Assembly (NCBI GenBank): GCA_029210775.1
Contig: JARGGI010000010.1
Location: 1 to 37,367 of the forward strand
Direction of reading: 5' to 3'
From: Patescibacteria group bacterium
GTDB taxonomy: Bacteria > Patescibacteriota > Minisyncoccia > JAHIHE01 > JAGLIN01
DNA: 37,367 nt
In this document: one piece after another, positions 1 through 6,214 of the stretch
Layout of the letters: every line of letters starts with the position of its first letter
Position numbering within the stretch: position 1 is the stretch's first letter
Position numbers and translations under genes: made by a program
The notes under the pieces: generated by a model
Databases searched by the model: none
What the model saw: only the letters and a program-made list of their open reading frames with translations
What the model was told of the DNA's origin: nothing

Positions 1-303
1 TAAAAGTCATATCAGAGACAATAACAACATCTTGAGGTTGAATGAATTGTTTCTCTATTAAAAATAGATCCAGTTGTTTTCTAATCCAACTTTCACTTCG
101 ACGATATTCCCTTGATAGTTGTTTGATTGTCTGTCTATTTCAAATATATTTTTTCCAAAGAACTTTTTGTAAAAATATTTTTCTAGATTTTGCTAAAAAT
201 TGAAATCCACAATCTTTGCAAAAATATCTCTGTTTATTTCGAGCATGACCATATTTCTTGGTGTGATAAGAATTGCATTTTGGACAAAATCTCTTGTTTT
301 TTT
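1..303 (-). pseudogene. Transposase fragment, zinc-ribbon DDE type, interrupted and cut by the window edge
   Basis: Reading the minus strand from about 303 down to 1 gives a protein with an N-terminal zinc ribbon (CPKC, then CKDC about 20 residues later), a helix-turn-helix-like stretch ending RRSESWIRKQLD, and VVIVSDMTF, which resembles the strand carrying the first catalytic Asp of IS256/IS1249-like DDE transposases. An in-frame TGA lies at 140-142 after LWKKYI. The zinc-ribbon frame has a TAA just upstream of its first residues, so no start codon is available without a shift in the A7 run near 297-303. The family assignment comes from motif layout only. Two lesions point to a decayed insertion sequence; the rest of the gene lies outside the window. 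Confidence 0.6.
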
Positions 304-310
304 ATAACCA

Positions 311-584
311 TACTCTAAATTATTAGTTGTTTATGGCTATAGTATTACATAAAACTAAGTTTTTAGCATTACATATTTACTATTATCCCGTAATTTACTA
401 CATTAAAATTGACAAAGCTCGGTTATTAGCAGAACTCCCGTTATTCAACAGGATAGACGCCACCTGCTGTCCTACCGTTAGACCTGTCGCCAACAAGCAG
501 ACTCAATATAGCAAATATATTAATTTTCGTAATTTCAAGTAATAATATATAACTTATAGCATATAATTTGCAATTAATCAACAT
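311..584. other. Intergenic stretch with a GC-richer patch
   Basis: No gene is supported here. Positions about 415-512 are clearly more GC-rich than the surroundings. They contain a possible 7-bp stem (AGGATAG with CTGTCCT, one wobble) around 450-473. On the minus strand one frame of this patch reads SLLVGDRSNGRTAGGVYPVE followed by a stop, which looks like the tail of a secreted or pilin-type domain, but this is too short to assign. It may be debris left by the neighbouring insertion sequence. Confidence 0.3.
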
Positions 585-617
585 TTTAAAAAAAATCCAC
601 CAAATCAATGCGGATTT
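585..617 (-). terminator. Rho-independent terminator downstream of ftsX
   Basis: On the minus strand an 8-bp stem (AAATCCGC with GTGGATTT, one G-U pair) closes a 9-nt loop and is followed by a run of eight or more T. It lies 21 bp after the ftsX stop codon and ends the prfB-ftsX operon. Confidence 0.65.
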
Positions 618-637
618 ATCAAAAATTCAAAAAATAA

Positions 638-1552
638 TTACACATTTAGATATCTTCTAATTGCAATGAAGCTACTAAACACTCCCATAAAAACTCCAAT
701 CAAAATCAACAAAACAGAAACACTTAGAAAATTATCCATAAAATACATATACAAATCAAAACCAGGAAGGAACTGTGTGATTCTAGAAGATATATAGACA
801 GCAGCCGGAGATATTATTGCCAAAGTTATCACAGCACCCACTACTCCTAAAATTGCTCCTTCTATGATGAACGGCATTCTTATATACCACCTGCTTGCTC
901 CAACAAGTTGCATAATCTCAATTTCAATCTTATGCGAATACATCGCCAAACGAATTGTGTTAAAAGCAACTAAAACACTGATAAAAACAAACAGAATAGT
1001 CAATCCGAATATGCCGTCTTTTATGGTTGCAAGAATATTTGAAAGATTTTCTATTGCTCTTTCATTTTCTTTAAAATTTACTTTCTCTATAATATCTTTG
1101 TAGTTGTCATTATTGATTATATATTCATTAATAGAGTTATATTTAGTTATGTCATTTGCCTTTACATTCAAAACAGCAAAAAGAGGATTTTCTCCAAGTT
1201 CATCAATGGACTCATTTACATATTCATTATCTTTGTGAGTTTCCTTAAAATTAATCAGGGCTTGATCTTTGGAAATATATTCAACACCTTTCACTTCTTC
1301 AATTTTTTCTAAGTCACCTTTCAAATCCAATATTTTAGCCTCATCAGCGTCATCTTTAAATTGAATTGAAATATCAATTTTTTCTTGCAATGCAACAAGA
1401 GCATGACTTCCCACAGCATCAATTGCAAGCATTGTTGTTATCGTAAAAAGTGATATGACAGTAATAATAATCGTTGCCATATTTAACCATAAATTCCTTG
1501 ATAAATCTCTTAACGCAGAAATTACAAGTCTTTTTGATTTGTTTACAAACAT
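638..1552 (-). CDS. ftsX: Cell division protein FtsX (ABC-type permease partner of FtsE)
   Basis: FtsX is the membrane half of the FtsEX complex, which couples ATP hydrolysis by FtsE to septal peptidoglycan hydrolases. The 304-residue protein has the family layout: a short cytoplasmic N-terminus, a membrane segment at about 22-44, a large external domain (about 45-170), then three membrane segments near 178-202, 227-255 and 270-295. The motif LVGASRWYIRMPFIIEG before the third segment is typical of FtsX. It follows ftsE by 17 bp and is the last gene of the operon, with a terminator 21 bp downstream. Length and order are normal for the family. The partner FtsE is intact in its promoter-distal copy. 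Confidence 0.93.
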   Translation of the reverse strand: MFVNKSKRLVISALRDLSRNLWLNMATIIITVISLFTITTMLAIDAVGSHALVALQEKIDISIQFKDDADEAKILDLKGDLEKIEEVKGVEYISKDQALINFKETHKDNEYVNESIDELGENPLFAVLNVKANDITKYNSINEYIINNDNYKDIIEKVNFKENERAIENLSNILATIKDGIFGLTILFVFISVLVAFNTIRLAMYSHKIEIEIMQLVGASRWYIRMPFIIEGAILGVVGAVITLAIISPAAVYISSRITQFLPGFDLYMYFMDNFLSVSVLLILIGVFMGVFSSFIAIRRYLNV

Positions 1553-1569
1553 TAAAGTTGATTTTAATT

Positions 1570-2265
1570 TTATATTAGATATTTTCCATTTTCCAATTGA
1601 TCTCTGGAAATTTTACCCTTATCAATTGTGATAACTCTTTTGTTAATTAAGTTCACTATTTCTCTGTTGTGAGTAGCTAAAACAACGGTCGTTCCATATT
1701 GATTGATCTTCATTAAAAGCTGAACAATATCCCAAGTATTTACGAGATCTAAATTTCCTGTAGGTTCATCTGCAATTATTATATCAGGTCTATGAACCAA
1801 CGCCCTTGCAATTGAAACTCTTTGCTTTTCTCCTCCTGATAGTTCATTTATATAACTATTAATTTTATTTGTAAGTCCAACTATTTCCAAAACCTGAGGA
1901 ACATCTTCTTTGATTTCAGAGTCTGCTTTCCCCGAAACTTCCATTGCAAAAGCAACATTTTCAAAAACAGTTCTAGTATCTAATAGTTTAAAATCTTGAA
2001 AAACAACCCCAATATGTCTTCGAAGTATAGGAAGTTTACTACTTTTAATTTTACTTATATCCCTTTCCTTGATGAAAATACTACCTTCTGTTGGTTTTTC
2101 TTCTGCAAAAACCAACTTTAAAAGAGTTGACTTTCCTGCTCCGCTTTGTCCAACAATAGAAACAAACTCCCCCTTTTTTATCTTGAAGTTAATGTTTTTT
2201 AAGGCAAAGCTATTTTCGCCATATATTTTTGAAACTTTTTCAAAAGCTATCATTATGGAATTCAT
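1570..2265 (-). CDS. ftsE: Cell division ATP-binding protein FtsE (intact copy)
   Basis: Cytoplasmic ATPase of the FtsEX divisome complex. The 231-residue protein carries every ABC motif: Walker A GQSGAGKST at 39-47, Q-loop Gln90, signature LSGGEKQ at 142-148, Walker B IIIADEP at about 162-168 and the switch His199 (ATHN). The start at 2265 precedes a second possible Met at residue 5, which gives MIAFEKV, the more usual FtsE beginning; neither has a clear Shine-Dalgarno sequence. Its first 98 codons lie in the duplicated 866-bp unit, so they recur identically at 2835-3131. This is the only complete ftsE in the window and it is followed directly by ftsX. Confidence 0.93.
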   Translation of the reverse strand: MNSIMIAFEKVSKIYGENSFALKNINFKIKKGEFVSIVGQSGAGKSTLLKLVFAEEKPTEGSIFIKERDISKIKSSKLPILRRHIGVVFQDFKLLDTRTVFENVAFAMEVSGKADSEIKEDVPQVLEIVGLTNKINSYINELSGGEKQRVSIARALVHRPDIIIADEPTGNLDLVNTWDIVQLLMKINQYGTTVVLATHNREIVNLINKRVITIDKGKISRDQLENGKYLI

Positions 2266-2840
2266 TTTAATAATTTATTATGTGAATATTATATCAAAAT
2301 ATATAAATATTCATTTTTCAAAATCTAAATCTATTTCTCATTAATTTTGAAAACTTTTCTTCTTGCATATTCTGAAACTTTTCCCTTATTCCACTGTTGA
2401 ACTGGCCTAAGATATCCAACAACCCTTGAATAAACCTCGCACGGCTGTTCTATTAAACATTTTGGACACATAAAATGCTCTCCTGATAGATATCCATGAT
2501 TCGGACAAACGCTGAAAGTCGGAGTGATAGAAAGATATGGCATTTCAGATTTTTCAAAAATCTTTTTCACAAGTGTTTTAGCCTCTTTTCCACTTGGAAG
2601 TCTTTCTCCCAAAAAAGCATGCATCACAGTTCCGCCGGTATATTTGGTTTGCAATTTATCCTGCAATTCCACCGCTTCAAACAAATCATCCGTATGCCCA
2701 ACCGGAAGTTGGGACGAATTGGTGTAAAAAGGATCTTGTGGCAAGTTCTTTTTCACTTCATTTTCAACTTTCTTTTTTGTTATTTTTTTTGCTTTTGTCA
2801 TATATTTAAAGTTAATTTTTAATAATTCTATTTCCTATCT
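1972..2840. repeat. Tandem duplication, copy 1 (offset 866 bp)
   Basis: Positions 1972-2840 are repeated at 2838-3706 with an offset of exactly 866 bp and no difference that I can see. The unit holds the 5' part of ftsE, the intergenic region and the whole stand-alone NrdD-domain gene. The two copies share 3 bp (TCT, 2838-2840), and the same TCT is found at each outer boundary. This pattern is expected from microhomology-mediated tandem duplication. An assembly error is the alternative. Confidence 0.95.
2331..2801 (-). CDS. Stand-alone C-terminal glycyl-radical domain of anaerobic ribonucleotide reductase (copy 1)
   Basis: The 156-residue product matches only the C-terminal end of class III ribonucleoside-triphosphate reductase (NrdD). 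It has a Lys-rich start, then PFYTNSSQLPVG, YTGGTVMHAFLGE, a four-Cys zinc site (CPNHG, CPKC, PCEVYSR), and the glycyl-radical loop RVVGYLRPVQQWN with the radical-bearing Gly. The ATP cone and the catalytic barrel are missing, and no NrdD N-terminus is found upstream, where prfB lies. It may be a degenerated fragment, half of a split enzyme, or a spare-part domain like GrcA/YfiD for pyruvate formate-lyase. The frame is fully open with no lesions, which favours a functional protein. It lies between prfB and ftsE, an unusual place for it. Confidence 0.75.
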   Translation of the reverse strand: MTKAKKITKKKVENEVKKNLPQDPFYTNSSQLPVGHTDDLFEAVELQDKLQTKYTGGTVMHAFLGERLPSGKEAKTLVKKIFEKSEMPYLSITPTFSVCPNHGYLSGEHFMCPKCLIEQPCEVYSRVVGYLRPVQQWNKGKVSEYARRKVFKINEK

Positions 2841-3131
2841 AGTATCTAATAGTTTAAAATCTTGAAAAACAACCCCAATATGTCTTCGAAGTATAGGAAG
2901 TTTACTACTTTTAATTTTACTTATATCCCTTTCCTTGATGAAAATACTACCTTCTGTTGGTTTTTCTTCTGCAAAAACCAACTTTAAAAGAGTTGACTTT
3001 CCTGCTCCGCTTTGTCCAACAATAGAAACAAACTCCCCCTTTTTTATCTTGAAGTTAATGTTTTTTAAGGCAAAGCTATTTTCGCCATATATTTTTGAAA
3101 CTTTTTCAAAAGCTATCATTATGGAATTCAT
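2835..3131 (-). pseudogene. Truncated ftsE (first 98 codons) made by the tandem duplication
   Basis: Identical to codons 1-98 of the intact ftsE. It keeps Walker A and the Q-loop but lacks the ABC signature, Walker B and switch His, and ends at a TAG at 2835-2837 just past the duplication junction. It cannot hydrolyse ATP as a standard ABC protein. It could be translated from the prfB operon message and might compete for FtsX binding, but the simplest reading is a by-product of the duplication. Confidence 0.9.
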
Positions 3132-3706
3132 TTTAATAATTTATTATGTGAATATTATATCAAAATATATAAATATTCATTTTTCAAAATCTAAATCTAT
3201 TTCTCATTAATTTTGAAAACTTTTCTTCTTGCATATTCTGAAACTTTTCCCTTATTCCACTGTTGAACTGGCCTAAGATATCCAACAACCCTTGAATAAA
3301 CCTCGCACGGCTGTTCTATTAAACATTTTGGACACATAAAATGCTCTCCTGATAGATATCCATGATTCGGACAAACGCTGAAAGTCGGAGTGATAGAAAG
3401 ATATGGCATTTCAGATTTTTCAAAAATCTTTTTCACAAGTGTTTTAGCCTCTTTTCCACTTGGAAGTCTTTCTCCCAAAAAAGCATGCATCACAGTTCCG
3501 CCGGTATATTTGGTTTGCAATTTATCCTGCAATTCCACCGCTTCAAACAAATCATCCGTATGCCCAACCGGAAGTTGGGACGAATTGGTGTAAAAAGGAT
3601 CTTGTGGCAAGTTCTTTTTCACTTCATTTTCAACTTTCTTTTTTGTTATTTTTTTTGCTTTTGTCATATATTTAAAGTTAATTTTTAATAATTCTATTTC
3701 CTATCT
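2838..3706. repeat. Tandem duplication, copy 2 (offset 866 bp)
   Basis: Second copy of the unit described at 1972-2840. Its right end falls 12 bp inside the last codons of prfB (prfB stop at 3694-3696), so the duplication began in the 3' end of prfB and ended inside ftsE. This left prfB intact and produced one truncated and one complete ftsE. Confidence 0.95.
3197..3667 (-). CDS. Stand-alone C-terminal glycyl-radical domain of anaerobic ribonucleotide reductase (copy 2)
   Basis: Identical in sequence to the gene at 2331-2801. This copy keeps the original position, 26 bp after prfB, while the other follows the truncated ftsE. The duplication therefore doubles the dose of this small gene and keeps both copies in the operon. 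Functional reading is as for copy 1: the zinc site and the RVVGY radical loop are complete, the catalytic barrel is absent. Confidence 0.75.
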   Translation of the reverse strand: MTKAKKITKKKVENEVKKNLPQDPFYTNSSQLPVGHTDDLFEAVELQDKLQTKYTGGTVMHAFLGERLPSGKEAKTLVKKIFEKSEMPYLSITPTFSVCPNHGYLSGEHFMCPKCLIEQPCEVYSRVVGYLRPVQQWNKGKVSEYARRKVFKINEK

Positions 3707-4804
3707 CCCCTCCACACCACCCCTTTTAATCTCGCTTCAATAAATCCATCAATAACCCCGTCTAAAACTTTTTCTGGATCAGTTGTTTCAATTCCCGTGC
3801 GATGATCTTTAACTAATTTATACGGATGAAGAACATAAGATCTGATTTGATTCCCCCATTCTGCTGAAGTATATTCACCGCGCAGTTCTTTCTTTTCGGC
3901 ATCTTCTTTCTCCTGTTGAATTTTGTATAACATTGCTTTCAAAATTTTCATTGCCGTTTCTTTGTTTTGCGATTGACTTCTTTCATTCTGACATTCCACT
4001 ACAGTTTTTGTCGGAAAATGAGTAATTCTCACGGCTGAATCAGTTTTGTTGACATGTTGACCTCCTGCTCCACTTGCTCTGAATGTATCAATTTTCAAAT
4101 CATCGTCTTTAATTTTCACTTCATCATCGGATTCAATTTCCGGAAGCACCTCCACGAGAGCAAATGATGTCTGACGAAGATTATCAGAATTAAAAGGTGA
4201 AAGTCTCACAAGCCGATGAACTCCCGCTTCATTCTTAAGATGCCCATAAGCATACGATCCAGATACAACAAATGTCACACTTTTAATTCCCGCCTCTTCC
4301 CCTTTTGACATATTTACAATCTCTGTTTTATACTTATGATCTTCTGCATATCGTAAATACATCCGAAGAACCATCTCTGACCAATCCTGCGCATCAACTC
4401 CACCTGCCCCGCTGTGAATCGCCATAATTGCGTTTGCTTCATCGTATTTTCCGCTCATTAAAGCTTCAAACTCATGTTCAATAAATTCTTTTCCCAACTT
4501 CTCCAACCTTTCTTTCGTTTCTTGTAAAATATCTTTGTCTTTTTTCTCGTCTATTATTTTTATTATTTCTGCCAAATCATCTATTCTTTTTTCAATGTCC
4601 TCCCAAAAATTTACTGCGTCTTTATAATTATCTAATTTTTGCATAACCTGTTTCGCTTTCCGCGTATCATTCCAAAAACCAGTTTCATTTACCTCTTTCT
4701 CTAATCCGACAATTTCCGCTTTTTTACGATTTAAGTCAAAGACAGTCCCTCACCAAGAGGGTCCTCTTTTTTAAATCTTCAATTTTTTCAACTGTTTCTT
4801 TCAT
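3694..4804 (-). CDS. prfB: Peptide chain release factor 2 with programmed +1 frameshift
   Basis: RF2 releases finished proteins at UAA and UGA. The main frame (3694-4738) carries the RF2 stop-recognition tripeptide SPF (VRLSPFNSD) and the catalytic GGQ (SGAGGQHVNKTDSAVR). The start is an ATG at 4804-4802, read as MKETVEKIEDLKKR to CTT TGA at 4741-4736. There a +1 shift at CTT continues into DLNRKKAEIVGLEKEV and on to the main frame. The joined product is about 369 residues, close to the 365 of E. coli RF2; without the shift only 22 residues are made. This is the classic autoregulation: low RF2 lets ribosomes pause at UGA and shift. A promoter lies only 6 bp upstream of the ATG, so the message may be leaderless. 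First gene of the operon with the NrdD domain and ftsEX. Confidence 0.95.
4735..4750 (-). promoter_or_regulatory. prfB +1 programmed frameshift site
   Basis: Minus-strand sequence AGG GAC TGT CTT TGA C: an internal Shine-Dalgarno-like AGGGA, then the slippery CTT in the P site and the UGA stop followed by C, with the same spacing as the known bacterial prfB site. The zero frame ends at TGA (4736-4738) and the +1 frame carries the conserved RF2 sequence. Confidence 0.93.
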
Positions 4805-4810
4805 AACATC

Positions 4811-4839
4811 ATTATAACAGATTTTTTAAAAAGTGTCAC
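4811..4839 (-). promoter_or_regulatory. Predicted prfB promoter
   Basis: GTGACA (-35, 4834-4839), 17-bp spacer, TATAAT (-10, 4811-4816) on the minus strand. Only 6 bp separate the -10 box from the prfB ATG, so transcription would start at or next to the start codon. Confidence 0.6.
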
Positions 4840-4852
4840 ATTCACTATTATT

Positions 4853-4977
4853 GAGAGATGCCTTAACGAACATAGCGAATAAAAAAGCGACGAAACAATT
4901 TCGAGTCTAAATTCACAAAACAATATATTATAACTTTATAAAACTAATTTAGAATTACCGTGCTTTGCTCGCAATGG
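4853..4977. repeat. Degenerate copy of a palindromic repeat (MITE-like family B)
   Basis: The segment with GCGACGAAaCAATTTCGA and the end GCTCGCAATGG resembles the right arm of the better-preserved element at 13053-13198 read on the other strand (AAAGCGACGAAGCAATCT and TCATTGCGAG). Its ends are degraded, so the limits are approximate. No coding capacity. Confidence 0.5.
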
Positions 4978-5024
4978 GTATAAAGGTAGGTAATTTAAAT
5001 ATTTATATGTTTACATGATGTTTG

Positions 5025-5097
5025 AGCCATCTGTCGGAGTCGAACCGACGACCTACGCGTTACGAGTGCGTTGCTCTACCAACTGAGCTAAGATGGC
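5025..5097 (-). tRNA. tRNA-Thr (anticodon CGT)
   Basis: Full cloverleaf of 73 nt on the minus strand: 7-bp acceptor GCCATCT with AGATGGC, D-stem GCTC with GAGC, anticodon loop CTCGTAA with CGT, T-stem GTCGG with CCGAC and TTCGA in the loop. The 31-39 pair is A-C, so one anticodon-stem pair is imperfect. CCA is not encoded. It reads ACG codons. Confidence 0.93.
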
Positions 5098-5177
5098 ATT
5101 ACTAAAAAATTCTTCGCATATCCATAATACATTACTAACTATTAAAAGGTCAACTCTTAATAAAAAAACACACAAAT

Positions 5178-5199
5178 AAAAAGAGAGTTAACTCTTTTT
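5178..5199 (-). terminator. Probable terminator downstream of tRNA-Gly
   Basis: AAAAAGAG, six-nucleotide loop, CTCTTTTT. The symmetric A and T tracts allow termination on both strands. On the minus strand it would end a transcript coming from tRNA-Gly. It overlaps the stop codon of a possible small open frame (5188-5322). Confidence 0.45.
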
Positions 5200-5322
5200 A
5201 TGTTTTCTTTCTTTTTCTTTAATTATTTGCAAAGTAATTTTATCTTCCAAATTCCAAATCTTTTTTAAAAATTCAGCAAATATATCATTATGATTTTCTT
5301 TTTCACTATTTAAACAAATCAC
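5188..5322 (-). CDS. Possible small ORF between two tRNA genes, unknown
   Basis: A 44-codon frame beginning with GTG at 5322, preceded by AAGG, and ending TAA at 5190-5188. The product is hydrophilic and charged (ends KEKERKHKKS) with an amphipathic helix-like centre. The frame is open a further nine codons upstream, without an ATG. There is no recognised family. The support is only the open frame, the weak ribosome site and a terminator at its end. It may be non-coding spacer. Confidence 0.2.
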   Translation of the reverse strand: MICLNSEKENHNDIFAEFLKKIWNLEDKITLQIIKEKERKHKKS

Positions 5323-5384
5323 CTTATAACTTTTATTGTTTTTTTTATTTTACTCTTATTTTGTAAATTCTTACTCTTTTCTTG

Positions 5385-5455
5385 AGCGGGTAACGGGAGT
5401 CGAACCCGTCTCTTAACCTTGGGAAGGTCACATAATACCGCTATACCATACCCGC
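5385..5455 (-). tRNA. tRNA-Gly (anticodon CCC)
   Basis: 71-nt cloverleaf on the minus strand: acceptor GCGGGTA with TACCCGC, anticodon loop TTCCCAA with CCC, T-stem ACGGG with CCCGT and TTCGA loop. CCA is not encoded. It reads GGG, a rare codon in an AT-rich genome. Confidence 0.92.
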
Positions 5456-5465
5456 AAAAAAATTA

Positions 5466-5867
5466 CTATTTTCTTGCAAAAAAATAATTCCACCACCTAA
5501 TGTAATTTGGAATATTTTCATTTCCATTTGCCTCCTCAACGAAAAGGCTATTCAAATTCTCGGAATTAGGTTTTATTATTACCACTTTTTCCCCTTCTTT
5601 CATTACATTTAATCTTTTTCTTGCTTCTGCTTCTTTATATTCATCTGTCTTATAATATTCAACTAGTTGAGAAAGTTTATAATTATTAACTTCAAAAGAA
5701 TCTATTTCTTTTTGTAGAAAATTAATTTCTTTTTGAATTTGATAATCTCTATAATATTCTTTAGCTAAACCAGTCCCCAAAAAAACAATACAAAAAATAC
5801 TTATTAAAATAAACATTTTAAAAGAGAATATTTTTCCAATTAGACTTTTATTTCTTTTCTTTATCAT
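5466..5867 (-). CDS. Septum formation initiator (FtsB/DivIC-like)
   Basis: A 133-residue bitopic protein: basic N-terminus (MIKKRNKS), one membrane segment at about 18-36 (FILISIFCIVFLGTGLA), then a coiled coil of heptads (about 40-75) and the family signature around EAEARKRLNVMKEGEKVVII at about 79-98. FtsB/DivIC proteins link early and late divisome parts and help activate septal peptidoglycan synthesis together with FtsL and FtsQ/DivIB. It lies just upstream of tRNA-Gly on the same strand and is not joined to the ftsEX operon. The motif is good, but the exact orthology (FtsB or DivIC) cannot be set. Confidence 0.85.
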   Translation of the reverse strand: MIKKRNKSLIGKIFSFKMFILISIFCIVFLGTGLAKEYYRDYQIQKEINFLQKEIDSFEVNNYKLSQLVEYYKTDEYKEAEARKRLNVMKEGEKVVIIKPNSENLNSLFVEEANGNENIPNYIRWWNYFFARK

Positions 5868-5914
5868 CGTGTTTTTAATAAATTTAAAAATTCAATCACA
5901 ACAACATTATCCCA

Positions 5915-5943
5915 TAGACTATTTATAAAACAAGTGCTATAAT
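5915..5943 (+). promoter_or_regulatory. Extended -10 promoter for the 32-codon microgene
   Basis: TGC followed by a perfect TATAAT (5938-5943) on the plus strand, an extended -10 element. The sequence 17 bp upstream (TAGACT, 5915-5920) is a poor -35, as is common with extended -10 promoters. It lies 54 bp before the ATG at 5998. Confidence 0.5.
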
Positions 5944-5997
5944 CTAAATATCATAATAAATTTTTTATTTTCACTTAAATTACAATTAATAACATAT

Positions 5998-6096
5998 ATG
6001 AAAACAAAAAAGATTAAAGAAACGATTAAATTTATCGCAATTAGCTTAATCGCAATAAGTATGTTACTTTCTTTGATGCTACCTATATTTTTTTAA
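5998..6096 (+). CDS. 32-residue membrane microprotein, unknown
   Basis: Plus-strand frame of 32 codons beginning MKTKKIKETIKF and ending in a hydrophobic helix (IAISLIAISMLLSLMLPIFF), a single predicted membrane segment with a basic cytoplasmic N-terminus. It stands alone among minus-strand genes, has an extended -10 promoter upstream and ends 71 bp before a bidirectional terminator. That transcription unit, with its typical small membrane protein layout, is the reason to call it. No named family is claimed. Confidence 0.55.
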   Translation: MKTKKIKETIKFIAISLIAISMLLSLMLPIFF

Positions 6097-6167
6097 CATC
6101 ACTTATAATATAGCACAATTTGAAATATAATTTAAGAGCAAAATATCATCCATACTTTATAACAAAC

Positions 6168-6198
6168 AAAAAAACCAGGCAACAAGCCTGATTTTTTT
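6168..6198. terminator. Bidirectional terminator between the microgene and gyrB
   Basis: A-tract, CAGGC (6176-6180), loop AACAA, GCCTG (6186-6190), T-tract. The symmetric tracts serve both the plus-strand microgene and minus-strand gyrB, which converge here. Confidence 0.85.
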
Positions 6199-6214
6199 AT
6201 ATAATTTAAGCTAA

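Noticed and set aside
1-142. UGA read as glycine (SR1/Gracilibacteria code), because a TGA interrupts the transposase
   Set aside because: prfB encodes RF2, its frameshift site needs UGA as a stop, and nif3-like and purA end at TGA at sensible places.
430-512. Possible tRNA or other structured RNA in the GC-richer patch
   Set aside because: Only a short imperfect stem is seen; there is no cloverleaf and no known RNA motif.
327-542. Open plus-strand frame of 71 codons
   Set aside because: Odd composition, no ribosome site, no recognisable motif, and it lies in insertion-sequence debris. Treated as chance.
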